38,996 nucleotides of DNA from Verrucomicrobiia bacterium (lineage in GTDB: Bacteria; Verrucomicrobiota; Verrucomicrobiia; Verrucomicrobiales; DEV007): positions 1-38,996 of the forward strand of contig JAUIGD010000012.1 of the NCBI GenBank assembly GCA_030430255.1, given 5' to 3'. Every line of letters starts with the position of its first letter. Position 1 is the first letter of the stretch. A program made the translations under genes and the position numbers. The notes beneath the pieces were generated by a model, which was not told where the DNA came from, searched no databases, and saw only the letters and a program-made list of their open reading frames with translations. Below are positions 1 to 8,800 of the stretch, piece after piece.

Positions 1-328
1 CAAGAGAGCTTTTTCGGGCATCCGGTGCATGACCTTTCTGATCAATCAGACCCTGAAGAAGAGGGCCGGGCGCTGTTCCGGCTGCTGACAGGCTGTGGTG
101 CGAAATACCCCACAGAACCCGATTTCCCGCCCCCCCAGCGATGCCCCCGTTCCCATTGACCGTTGCCGGGAACGCCGTGACATACGGAAAGCTCGCCGCC
201 GTCGAGGCGAAACTCCCGCCCTCTGCATCCCAACGCCCGACGACCGCGGGGTCACTCAATACCACGGCCGCCGCAGAGGAACCCGGGAGAATGCACGCCA
301 GACCGAGGAAAAGAAGAATTCGCTTCAT
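1..328 (-). CDS. Secreted protein of unknown function, N-terminal part only (runs off the left edge)
   Basis: This reading frame is not in the ORF track because it has no stop inside the window. From the ATG at 328 it stays open for 109 codons to the edge. The first 21 residues ([20 protein letters not shown]) form a clean signal peptide: two basic residues, a hydrophobic core, then small residues for cleavage. The following sequence is rich in Gly, Ala, Ser and Val (for example [17 protein letters not shown]). This is the style of extracellular or PEP-CTERM-type beta proteins in Verrucomicrobiota, but the sorting signal would lie outside the window. The gene is divergent from the DUF1501 gene, with about 110 nt between the starts. 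Third codon positions are less GC-rich than in the neighbours. The opposite strand is also open here, so the signal peptide is the main support. Confidence 0.55.
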   Translation of the reverse strand, partial: MKRILLFLGLACILPGSSAAAVVLSDPAVVGRWDAEGGSFASTAASFPYVTAFPATVNGNGGIAGGAGNRVLWGISHHSLSAAGTAPGPLLQGLIDQKGHAPDARKSSL

Positions 329-438
329 CGGGGTCGATCATCCCCGACCGCTGCGGGCAGTCAAGCGCGGACGGATCGGGAGTTCGGGAGAAATGGCGGT
401 CGTTTGGAGTAAGTAGAGGAGCATACCTCCAGATCACC

Positions 439-1872
439 ATGAACCCACCTTCCCGCCGCCAGTTCCTCCTCCACACCGGCCACGGTATGGGCGCCGCCGC
501 CCTCAGCTCGCTCTGGGCGCCCGGGATCGTCGGCGACGCGGCGGCCAATGCCCCGGATGTCCGCGGCTTCCCCAACTTCGCGCCGAAGGCGAAGCGCGCC
601 ATCTACCTGTTTTTCTCCGGCGGCCCGTCGCACATCGACACCTTCGACTACAAGCCTGCCCTGCGCGACATCCACGGCCAGGAGCTGCCCGACTCGGTGC
701 GCAACGGCCAGCGCATCACCGGGATGACCAGCGGGCAGAAGTCCTTCCCGTGCGTCGCGCCGATGTTCGAGTTCGAGCGGTTCGGGGAACATGGCACGTG
801 GGTCAACAAGGACATCCTCCCGCACACCGCCGGCATCGTCGACGACATCACCATCGTGAAGTCGATGAACACCGAGGCCATCAACCACGACCCGGCGATC
901 ACCTTCATCAACACCGGCGCCCAACAGCAGGGCAAAGCCTCGCTCGGCGCCTGGCTCAGCTACGGCCTCGGCAGCGCCAACGCCAACATGCCCGCCTACG
1001 TGGTGATGATCTCGCGCGGCAAGGGCAACCTGCAGGCGCTCTACGACCGCCTCTGGGGCAGCGGCTTCCTGCCCTCCAAGCATCAGGGTGTGAAGTTCCG
1101 ATCCGGGGACGAGCCGGTGCTCTTCCTCAACAACCCCGCCGGCATCGACCGCCAGGCGCGCCGCGGCATGCTCGACGGGCTCGCCGAGCTCAACGGCGGC
1201 ACCTACGAAAAGTTCAACGACCCCGAGACCCAATCGCGCATCGCCCAATACGAGATGGCGTTCCGCATGCAGGCCGAGGTGCCCGACCTCACCGATATCT
1301 CCTCCGAGCCGGAGTCGGTCAAATCCCTCTACGGTCCCGACGTCGAGCGCCCGGGCTCGTTCGCGCGCAACTGCCTGCTCGCCCGCCGCATGGCCGAGCG
1401 CGGCGTGCGCTTCATCCAGCTCTTCCACCGCGGCTGGGACCAACACGGCAACCTCCCGAAGCAGCTCTCCGGACAGTGCAAGGACATCGACCAGCCCTGT
1501 GCCGGCCTCATCAAAGATCTCAAGCTCCGCGGCCTCTTCGACGACACCTTGGTCATCTGTGGCGGCGAGTTCGGCCGCACGATCTACTCGCAAGGCAACC
1601 TGTCGAAGGACAACCACGGGCGCGACCACCACGGGCGTTGCTTCACCACCTGGCTGGCCGGCGCCGGCATCAAGCGCGGCTTCGAGTTCGGGCAAACCGA
1701 CGACCACTGCTACAACATCGTCAAAGACCCGGTCCACATCCGCGACCTGAACGCCACCATCCTCCACCAGCTCGGCATCGACCACGAGCAGCTCACCTTC
1801 CGCTACCAGGGGCTCGACGAGCGCCTCACCGGCGTCGAGGAGGCGCGGGTCGTGAAGGAGATCCTCGCCTGA
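439..1872 (+). CDS. DUF1501 family protein, Tat-exported
   Basis: The 477-residue protein is full length for the DUF1501 family, which is abundant in Planctomycetota and Verrucomicrobiota and related to the sulfatase/alkaline phosphatase fold. The N-terminus [18 protein letters not shown] is a twin-arginine signal, so it is probably folded with a cofactor or metal before export. Family landmarks are visible: [16 protein letters not shown] near residue 58, [15 protein letters not shown] in the second half, [16 protein letters not shown] and [16 protein letters not shown] near the C-terminus. The biochemical activity of the family is unknown. Such genes usually follow a PSCyt1/PSD1 cytochrome gene, but here the gene stands alone behind a divergent gene. 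An AGGAG lies about 16 nt upstream of the ATG, too far to be a convincing ribosome binding site. Confidence 0.93.
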   Translation: MNPPSRRQFLLHTGHGMGAAALSSLWAPGIVGDAAANAPDVRGFPNFAPKAKRAIYLFFSGGPSHIDTFDYKPALRDIHGQELPDSVRNGQRITGMTSGQKSFPCVAPMFEFERFGEHGTWVNKDILPHTAGIVDDITIVKSMNTEAINHDPAITFINTGAQQQGKASLGAWLSYGLGSANANMPAYVVMISRGKGNLQALYDRLWGSGFLPSKHQGVKFRSGDEPVLFLNNPAGIDRQARRGMLDGLAELNGGTYEKFNDPETQSRIAQYEMAFRMQAEVPDLTDISSEPESVKSLYGPDVERPGSFARNCLLARRMAERGVRFIQLFHRGWDQHGNLPKQLSGQCKDIDQPCAGLIKDLKLRGLFDDTLVICGGEFGRTIYSQGNLSKDNHGRDHHGRCFTTWLAGAGIKRGFEFGQTDDHCYNIVKDPVHIRDLNATILHQLGIDHEQLTFRYQGLDERLTGVEEARVVKEILA

Positions 1873-1911
1873 GCCCCGTCGAGGCCCGGCGTCGTTGCGG
1901 CACCACCACAC

Positions 1912-1944
1912 GCCCCCTCCCAATCCTGAGAATCCTGAGGGGGC
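1912..1944. terminator. Possible bidirectional hairpin between convergent genes
   Basis: A perfect 8-bp stem, GCCCCCTC at 1912-1919 with GAGGGGGC at 1937-1944, encloses a 17-nt loop. It sits 40 nt after the DUF1501 stop and in the only gap between the two convergent genes. No T-run follows on either side, so intrinsic termination is only a suggestion. Confidence 0.3.
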
Positions 1945-2071
1945 CGCCTGCGCCTTCACCCGCCTGGCCCGGAGGCGGTCGGAGTTCTCGGCGAAAGCGC
2001 CATCCCTTCGGTTGGTGCTGGAGGGCGAACTCCGTCTCCGCCGTGACTGGCGAAGAGGCGCGCCCCCACCT

Positions 2072-3547
2072 TCAGCGCCCTGCCACCTTGGTGGTCAGAT
2101 TCTCCAGCAGCTCGGCTTTGGCTTTGCCGCCGTTGCGCTCGACCGCGTAGAAGCGCACGTTGCCGAGGTAGTCCCCGACCACCAGCCGCGCCCCGTCGTG
2201 GGTGAAGACCGCGGCGGTCGGCATGTCCTCGAAGTCCTCCAACGCCCCCTCGCCGTTGGTGTCGGAACGCAGCAGGCGCACCGTGCCGTCGCGCCCCGCC
2301 GTGACCATCGCCCCCTCCTTGCTGTAATCGACGCTCAGCACCCCCGGCGCATCCGCCTTCGGGTCGACGCTGCGCCGGTCGGGATCGCCGCCGCCGCGGT
2401 GCGGGGTGGAGTTGCGCACCGGGAACCCCTCCTCCATCTCCCAGAGCACCAGCTTGCCGTCCTCACCGGCGCTGGCCAAGGTCGTGCCGTCCGGGCGCCA
2501 GGCGAGATCGGTGACGCGCGCCTTGTGGTCGGCAAGGGTGAACACGATGCTGCCGCTGACCGGGTCCCAGGTGTGGATGCCGCCGTTGCGGTCGCCGCTG
2601 GCCACACTGCGACCGTCGGGGCTGAACGCCACCGCCGTCACCCAATCGGTGTGCTTCTTGATCCGGTGCCGCAGCTCACCCGACGCGACCTCATAGATCT
2701 TGAGCAGCTTGTCGCTGCCGCCGAGGGCCACGTAGCGCCGGTCGGCGCTGATGTCCGCGGCGAGCACCGCATCGATCTCGTCCGCGCCGAACTCGGCCAG
2801 CCGCTCGGCGGTCTCGACCTCGAACAGCACCACCGCCCCCGAATGGGCGCCGCGCCCGCCCGCAGCTAACAAAATTTTGCCGTCACGGGAGAACCGCAAG
2901 ACGTGCGGCGTCCGCTCGGGGAAGGGCAGCGCGCCGAGGAACTCGAGCGTCTCGGTGTGGTAGAGCAAGATCGCCTCGTGCCCGGAGGCGGCGACCAGCG
3001 GCGCCCACGGGCTGGCCGCCAGCGCGATCACGGGATGCGCGTGGGCGACGGCGGGGGCGGCGTCCGGCGAAAGTTCGGGCGGCATCGGCGGCGGGCCCTC
3101 CGGCCGCGTGTTGGCGGCGTCGGCATCGACGGCCAGGTCGGCACCGGCCGGCCTCGCCTCCGCGGCGCCGGACGACTCCGGCAGGCCGCCGGCGATCCAC
3201 TCCCGCACCAGCGCCAGCTGCGGTTCGGGCAGCGGGTCGCGCTTCGGTGGCATCGTCTCGGCCTCCCCCGAGTGCGCCATCGACTGATACAGGATGCTGC
3301 CGTCCGGCGAGCCGCGCCGGACGATCTCGCCCGCGCTGCCCCCGGCGATCACCCCGGCATAGGTCGTGAGGTCGATATCGGCCTTCTTCTTGTCCGGGTT
3401 GTGGCACTTGAAGCACGCCTCTTTGAAGATCGGGCGGACGTCGTCGCGGTAGGTGGGCACCGCCCGCCCCTGGCCGAGCGAACCGATGGAGAGCGCGGCG
3501 GCGGCAAGGGCGACGGCGCGGGGCTTCGGGGAGGGGCAGGTCGGCAT
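2072..3547 (-). CDS. Exported planctomycete-type cytochrome c / WD40 beta-propeller protein
   Basis: The 491-residue protein starts at the ATG at 3547; the longer track ORF from 4708 only reads through the neighbouring gene in another frame. Residues 1-29 look like a signal peptide. The haem motif C45-F-K-C48-H49 lies in YRDDVRPIFKEACFKCHNPD, typical of PSCyt1 domains, followed by the usual MPPKRDPLPEPQLALVREWIAGG. After a Pro/Ala-rich linker (about residues 115-165) come several WD40 blades, seen as VTAVAFSPDGRSVASGDRNGGIHTWD and VTDLAWRPDGTTLASAGEDGKLVLWE. The protein probably acts as a periplasmic electron carrier or sensor with a protein-binding propeller. It lies 44 nt downstream of the isomerase-like gene and is probably cotranscribed with it. 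Confidence 0.9.
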   Translation of the reverse strand: MPTCPSPKPRAVALAAAALSIGSLGQGRAVPTYRDDVRPIFKEACFKCHNPDKKKADIDLTTYAGVIAGGSAGEIVRRGSPDGSILYQSMAHSGEAETMPPKRDPLPEPQLALVREWIAGGLPESSGAAEARPAGADLAVDADAANTRPEGPPPMPPELSPDAAPAVAHAHPVIALAASPWAPLVAASGHEAILLYHTETLEFLGALPFPERTPHVLRFSRDGKILLAAGGRGAHSGAVVLFEVETAERLAEFGADEIDAVLAADISADRRYVALGGSDKLLKIYEVASGELRHRIKKHTDWVTAVAFSPDGRSVASGDRNGGIHTWDPVSGSIVFTLADHKARVTDLAWRPDGTTLASAGEDGKLVLWEMEEGFPVRNSTPHRGGGDPDRRSVDPKADAPGVLSVDYSKEGAMVTAGRDGTVRLLRSDTNGEGALEDFEDMPTAAVFTHDGARLVVGDYLGNVRFYAVERNGGKAKAELLENLTTKVAGR

Positions 3548-3591
3548 CGTGCAAGCAAATGTCCGCCGGACGGGGAATTCAACGCCCGGCG

Positions 3592-4506
3592 CTACCCGAT
3601 CGCCTCGCGCAGCCGCCCCAGCCATTCCGGCACCGCTCGGAACGGGTCTTCGGCGGCCTCGTACTCCAGCGCCACGAAACCCCGGTAGCTCGCCTCGCGC
3701 AGGATGCCCACCACCCGCTCCAGATCCACCGGCTCGGGCTCTCCGCCCCCCGGTTTCATCTCCACTTTGAGCTGCACGTTCACCGCGTACGGCGCCACTT
3801 TGGCCAAATCGCCATACGGGTCTGCGGTGTGGAAGTTTCCGGTGTCGAGGCTCACCCCGAACCACGGCGACTCCACCGCCTCGATGATCGCCAGCATCCC
3901 GTCCGCCCCCGCGACGATCCCGCCGTGGTTCTCGAGCCCGAGGAACACCCCGCGCTCCCCGGCGTGATCGCAACACTCCTGCAGGGCGGCGACGCAGCGC
4001 GCCCGCGCGGCGCCCTCGTCGGCCGCACCGGCCGACCCGGCGAAGACGCGCACATGCGGCGCCCCGAGCAACGCCGCCTTGTCGATCCAGCGCTTCACCT
4101 CCGCGATCTCCCGCTCGCGCGCCACGCCCTCGGGCAGGGCGAAGTTGTTGCCCACGGCCGTGCCGCTGATCGCCACGCCGCGCAGGAACGCGTGCCGACG
4201 CAGCTGCCGCAGATGGTCGTCCGGCGCTCCCGGCGGGAAGAAATAGGACGTCAGCTCGGCCCCGTCGCAGCCATGCTCGGCGCACAGGTCGATGAACTCG
4301 CGCATGTCGATCACCCTGCCGGCCACCCGTTGCCGCTCCCCCTTCATCCACGCGAAGTGCTTGCGGAACGAATAGGCGGCCAGGCTCAGCTTCATCTTCG
4401 CGCCCCCGGTCCGGGCGAAGGGCACGATCGCCGGCAGTTCGGCCCGGCCCGACAGGAGGCCCGCCCCGACGACGGAGGCGGCTCGGAGGAATTGGCGACG
4501 CGTCAT
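3592..4506 (-). CDS. Sugar phosphate isomerase/epimerase-like TIM-barrel protein, Tat-exported
   Basis: The 304-residue protein is a xylose-isomerase-like TIM barrel (AP endonuclease family 2). It opens with a twin-arginine signal, MTRRQFLRAASVVGAGLL. Probable metal-ligand strands of this fold are visible: FLGLENHGG, FGVSLDTGNFHT, VNVQLKVEM and GFVALEYEA, giving the usual Glu, Asp/His and Glu ligands. SYFFPPGAPDDHLRQLRRHAFLRGVAISG is typical of the PVC members. The substrate cannot be told from sequence; exported members are thought to act on sugars released outside the cytoplasm. The start is supported by AGGAG a few bases before the ATG (CAGGAGTCATG). It is first in a two-gene unit with the cytochrome c/WD40 gene. 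Confidence 0.92.
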   Translation of the reverse strand: MTRRQFLRAASVVGAGLLSGRAELPAIVPFARTGGAKMKLSLAAYSFRKHFAWMKGERQRVAGRVIDMREFIDLCAEHGCDGAELTSYFFPPGAPDDHLRQLRRHAFLRGVAISGTAVGNNFALPEGVAREREIAEVKRWIDKAALLGAPHVRVFAGSAGAADEGAARARCVAALQECCDHAGERGVFLGLENHGGIVAGADGMLAIIEAVESPWFGVSLDTGNFHTADPYGDLAKVAPYAVNVQLKVEMKPGGGEPEPVDLERVVGILREASYRGFVALEYEAAEDPFRAVPEWLGRLREAIG

Positions 4507-4576
4507 GACTCCTGAAGCAAAGCCGATCGCCGGGGGGATGCCCAGCGCAAATCGGCCAGCAACCCGAGGCTAGGGC

Positions 4577-4968
4577 GAATGGCGCTCGGTTGAGCCGGGT
4601 TCTCGGCGGTTTGGGTCGAGGACGGAACCGATGCTCGCTCCGGGAGATCCTCGTGGGTGCCGCCGTTTTAGCCGTGCGCGGTACAGCCCTTCGGAGTCGA
4701 GTTCCCAACCGGGGACGCGGTGGGATCGTTCGACACGATTGGCTCCGGAGACGCGGACCGCGGTGAGAGGCCCTTCGCGTTGCTCAGGGTGACAGCTGCG
4801 CGGAGTTGAGGGCAGTCAGGGCGGTGTGAGGGGATGGCCACCAGCCCTTCCGAGGAAGTGTTGTGTCATCCTGACAAGCGTAGCGCCGGAAGGATCCCGC
4901 CATGAAACCAGCGGGTCGAGCCCCGGGGCTGCCACCCGTCGATGCCTTTCCTTAACCAAGCGCCATTC
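4577..4968. mobile_element. Non-coding element with imperfect terminal inverted repeats (family 1, copy A)
   Basis: The ends GAATGGCGCTCGGTTGAG (4577-4594) and CTTAACCAAGCGCCATTC (4951-4968) are inverted repeats over 18 bp with two mismatches, and both are bounded by CTAG a few bases further out. The inside, read on the minus strand, matches copies B and C at 21.8-22.5 kb over about 300 nt, including CTGTCACCCTGAGCAACGCG. No convincing protein is encoded. It behaves like a MITE-type or REP-like dispersed repeat. Confidence 0.7.
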
Positions 4969-4970
4969 CG

Positions 4971-5156
4971 GCTAGCCCGGATCGATCACCACATCCGCAG
5001 GCGAGGCGCCGCCGATCGTTGATGCTGAGTAGGCGGCGGCTGGGATCGGCGAAGCGGCTGGGTAGACACCCTGCCCGAGCCGTTCCCAACGGCAACACCC
5101 TCAGCATCAACGAAGGCAAGCCGCAGCCCGGAGCTTGGTGATCGATCCGGGCTAGC
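4971..5156. mobile_element. 186-bp palindromic element with perfect 20-bp inverted ends (family 2)
   Basis: GCTAGCCCGGATCGATCACC at 4971-4990 is the exact reverse complement of 5137-5156. The two arms stay related further in: both carry CGTTGATGCTGAG about 45-58 nt from the end, so the element can fold into a long imperfect hairpin with a short central region. Diverged half-copies occur at 18841-18922 and 22671-22720. No coding sequence is evident. Confidence 0.7.
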
Positions 5157-5326
5157 TAGGTGTGTTTGAAAACGGATCGTGAGTGCGCCAGCGAGAGGTT
5201 TTTGCCGAAGGCGAGACGGGGCGAGGCAGCGGGTGAACTCCCGCGGTCGAGCCACAACGCAGCGTGCGGCAGCACTTCTCCCCCCTCATATTTTGGCGCC
5301 GCGAGGCATATCCAAACACGCCCTAG
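5155..5326. repeat. Intergenic element bounded by imperfect inverted repeats
   Basis: CTAGGTGTGTTTG at 5155-5167 pairs imperfectly with CCAAACACGCCCTAG at 5312-5326. It directly abuts the 186-bp element, sharing the CTAG. The open frame on the minus strand (track ORF 5156-5353) has no protein-like character. It is probably a relic or a dispersed non-coding repeat; no second copy is in the window. Confidence 0.4.
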
Positions 5327-5386
5327 TCTTCGATCCTGCAAAATAAGCAGCACCCGGGCGGGCGCAGATCCCTCGAGTTGATGCGC

Positions 5387-5746
5387 CTACCGGATCTCCA
5401 GCAGCTCGATCTCGAAGTGCAGGGTCTCGTAGGGCGGGATGACGTCGCCGAAGCCCTCCTCGCCGTAGGCCAGATCGTGTGGGATCACGAATTGATACCG
5501 CGCGCCGGGAGCCATCAGCTGGACGCCCTCCGTCCATCCGGCGATGACGCCTGAGAGCGGGAAGCTGGCCGGTTGGCCGCGCTCGACTGAGCTGTCGAAG
5601 ACCTCGCCGTTCTCAAAGCAGCCGGTGTAGTGGACGGTCACCACGCTGTTGGCCGACGGCCCGTCCCCCTCGCCCTCGCTGAGGGCGCGGAACTGGAGCC
5701 CGCTGGCGGTGGTTTGATACGGGAGGTCGGAATCGGTGAGCGGCAT
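5387..5746 (-). CDS. FKBP-type peptidyl-prolyl cis-trans isomerase
   Basis: The 119-residue protein is a single FKBP domain without a signal peptide, so it is probably cytoplasmic. The family pattern is complete: VTVHYTGCFENGEVFDSSVERGQPASFPLSGVIAGWTEGVQLM, then YGEEGFGDVIPPYETLHFEIELLEI, covering the active-site Tyr, Phe-Asp, Val-Ile, Trp and Ile-Pro-Pro positions. The chosen start (MPLTDSDLPYQ, 5746) lies 76 nt after the stop of the dehydrogenase gene. The longer track ORF from 5869 overlaps that gene and its extra N-terminus is not protein-like. It is probably the last gene of the unit starting at 11944, or has its own promoter. Confidence 0.93.
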   Translation of the reverse strand: MPLTDSDLPYQTTASGLQFRALSEGEGDGPSANSVVTVHYTGCFENGEVFDSSVERGQPASFPLSGVIAGWTEGVQLMAPGARYQFVIPHDLAYGEEGFGDVIPPYETLHFEIELLEIR

Positions 5747-5822
5747 GATTTGGAACTGGAGCCTACACAGGGCATCCGCAGGCGCGAGAGGAAGCTGGCA
5801 AAAAGTCCCGCCCCCCAGGGGC

Positions 5823-8800
5823 TCACAGTCCGCCGACGACCGTCGCCCGGCCCGGCGATCCGGGGACATCGACGAGCTCGATCTTCAGTCCGCCTTGGCT
5901 GCGCGAGGCGCGGTCGACCAGCACCACCACCTCGTGCCTCCCGACCTCGAGGGTCGCGCGCGTGTCTGACTTGGCGGCGACCATCGCCCCGCCGAGCAGC
6001 ACCTGCAGCCCTTGAGGGTTGTCGATCCGGAAACCGATCTCGCCGGCGGCGCTGACCTCGATCTCGAATTTGGCGAAGCTGAGGTCGTTGCTGAAGCCCT
6101 TGTTGACGCCCATCGCCGCGAGGGGGAGCTCGCCGGCGACCGTGCTGTAGGCGGCGTTCCACGGCCACCCCCGATCGGCGCCGAGCATCGCCTGGGTGCC
6201 CACCCGGCGGATCTGATGGCTCACCTCGTCGTTGTAGGGGAGCACCCGCCAGCGCCTGACGGTGCGTCCAGCGGGGACTTTGTAGGCGCCCTCTTTGCCC
6301 AGCTCCGAGAGGAAGCGCACGAGATCGACCAGTTCGTCGCGCCGCAGCCCCGCCGTCAGCCCGGCCGGCATGAGCGACACCGGGGCGATCTCCTTCTTGG
6401 CGATGTTGGCCACCGGCACGGTCGATTCGCTGCCATCGACGGCGCGCAGGACGAGCTCCCGGTCGGTCTCCCGCACGAGCGTGCCGGTCACCACGCCGCC
6501 ATTCTTCTGGGTCACCACGGTGGTGTGGTAGCCCTCCTTGATCTTCTTGGCCGGCTCCAGCAGCGAGTCGACGATGTAATCGACCGGCGCGCTCGAGCCG
6601 ATGCTCACCAAGTCTGGGCCGATCAGCCCCCCGCCGCCACCGATGGCGTGGCAGGTCTGACAGAGCAGCGCCCCTCGCCGGTAGATCTCCTCGCCGCGCG
6701 CCGGGTCGCCCGCCCTCGCCACGTCGGCGACGAACGCCGCCATCTCCTCAGCGCTCAGCCCACGCGCGATCGGTTGCAGGCCGCCCGCTTCGGTCAACGC
6801 GGAGACCAGGCCCGCGGTCTCGCCGCCGCTCTGCCCCGCCAACTTCACCCCCGCCGTGGCGACCGCCGGTGCCAGCTCCGTCCCCGACAGCGCCTTCGCC
6901 AGCGCGGCCGGACCGTCCTTGTGCGCGAGGAAGGCGCCGAACAAGGCGTCCACCGCGTCGCCGTCCTCGGCGTCCGCCAACACCGCCGCCGCCAGCTTCG
7001 CCCCGCGCCCGCGATCGCTCGCCGCGACCCCAGCCGCCCCCGCCGCTCGGGCCGCGATGCCACGCCCTCTGTCGCCCGCAAGCCCGGCCAAGGCATCGCG
7101 CGCGGATCCATCACCGTAGGCGGCCAGCGCTTCGGCGCCGACCGCAAACCGGTCGCTCTCAGCGAGCCAGCCGGCCAGCGCTCCCCGAGCCTCCTCGAGC
7201 TTCCAGGTGCCCGCGAGCCGGGCGGCGGCAGCGTCGCCCGCGTCGATCTGTTCCAACAACACCTCCCCGCGGAGATCGGCGGGGCGGGCGTTCCGCTCGC
7301 GCGCCGCCCGCAGCAGCTGCCCGAGGGCGAACTGGCGCTCGGCTGCGTCGCGGCCGTCCCCCAGCGCGGCGGCGTAGAGGGCGTCGAGGTCGGCGCCGCC
7401 CGCGACATCGCCGAACAGCGCCGCCAGCTCGCGGAAGGGCTCCCCTTCCGCCCCCGCAAGCTGCCCGCGCAGGAAGCGCAGCGCCCCGGGCTTCTCGATC
7501 GCCTTGAGGCAGAAGTTCAAGGCGTCGCCGCGGCCGGCGAAATCGAGCTCCCCGGACTCCAGCGCCGGCAGCCAATCGGCCTCCAGCTCCCGCGCGGCGA
7601 GCCACAGCGCGAAGTCGAGGTTGGTGTCGATCGCCGAGCCGAACACCGGCAGGATCGCTCGGAACGAAGTGAGGCCGCCGACCTGCCGCAGCGCGCCCAC
7701 CGCCTCCAGCCGCACCTGCGGGTGCGGGTCCATCGCCGCCTCCGCTAGCAAGCCGGCGGAATCATCGAGCCGGCCGTGCCAGTGGTAGAGCACGCGCACG
7801 GCCGCGGCGCGCAAGCGGTGGTCGTCGCCGCCCAGCAGTTCCCGGAGCAAGGCTTCGTCGAGCGAACCGACCCCCTGGTTCGCCCACAGGATCTCCAATT
7901 TGTCTTCCCCGCGCAGGCCGGGCTCCGCCTTGAGCTTCGCCAGCTCCGCCAGCACCGCGCCACGCTCGCGATTGCGGAGCTCCCGCTTGGCGGCGTGCCG
8001 CACCGCGCCCTCTGGCGAACGCAGTTGTGCCACGACGGCCGGCAGCCCCGCACCCACGACCTCCGGGCGCTTGGCGAGCGGACGCCCTTTATACGTCACC
8101 CGCCAGATCCGCCCGTGTTCGTGATCGCGGCGCGGGTCGCGGAAATCGACCTCGCCGTGCTGGATGATCGGGTTGTACCAGTCGGCGATGTAGAGCGCGC
8201 CATCCGGCCCGACTTTGACATCGACCGGCCGGAACGCGCCGTGCGTGGTGCGGATCAGATCCGGCGCCTGGCGCGACACGTAGCCGCTGCCGCTCTCGCT
8301 GACCACGAACCGGTTCACGCGGTGGCCGCGGAAATCGTTGGTGATCAGGTTCCCCTGCCACTCCTCCGGAAAGTGGCTCGAGTAGACCACCTCCAGCCCG
8401 CACTGCTTCGGCTGCCCGGGGTTGAGCCCGCGGAGGATCTTTTTGGCGTTGTGCGCGGTGAAGAACACCGCGCCTGGGAAGACGTAGTTGATGCCCTCGC
8501 CGAAGGCGCCATCGGTGGCGAAGCTCTGCCCGTAGCGGTCGAAGGCGTGCCCCCAACTGTTGACGAACCCGCGGGCGAACACCTCGAGCTCGGCGGTCTC
8601 CGGGCGGAAGTGCCAGATCCCGCCGGCGAGCAGGCGGCGCAGCCCGTGCGGCGTCTCGACGTGCGAGTGGATATAGATCGACTGGTTGAAGTAGAGCATC
8701 CCGTCCGGCCCGCCGCGGAACGCGTGGATGATGTGGTGGGTGTCTTCGGTGCCGAAGCCGCTCAGCACGACGCGCCGCTCGTCGGCCTCCAGGTCGCCGT

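Noticed and set aside
361-1959. 532-aa minus-strand ORF opposite the DUF1501 gene
   Set aside because: It is the antisense shadow of a clear DUF1501 gene. GC-rich codons leave the reverse frame open; its sequence is Val/Gly/Asp/Glu-rich with no domain.
2072-4708. Single 878-aa protein covering the cytochrome c/WD40 gene and beyond
   Set aside because: The part above 3547 is Arg/Gly-rich shadow of the isomerase-like gene in another frame; the signal peptide and haem domain start at the internal ATG.
5156-5353. 65-aa minus-strand ORF in the intergenic repeats
   Set aside because: It lies within a repeat bounded by inverted ends, has no conserved pattern, and is explained as chance translation of a repeat.
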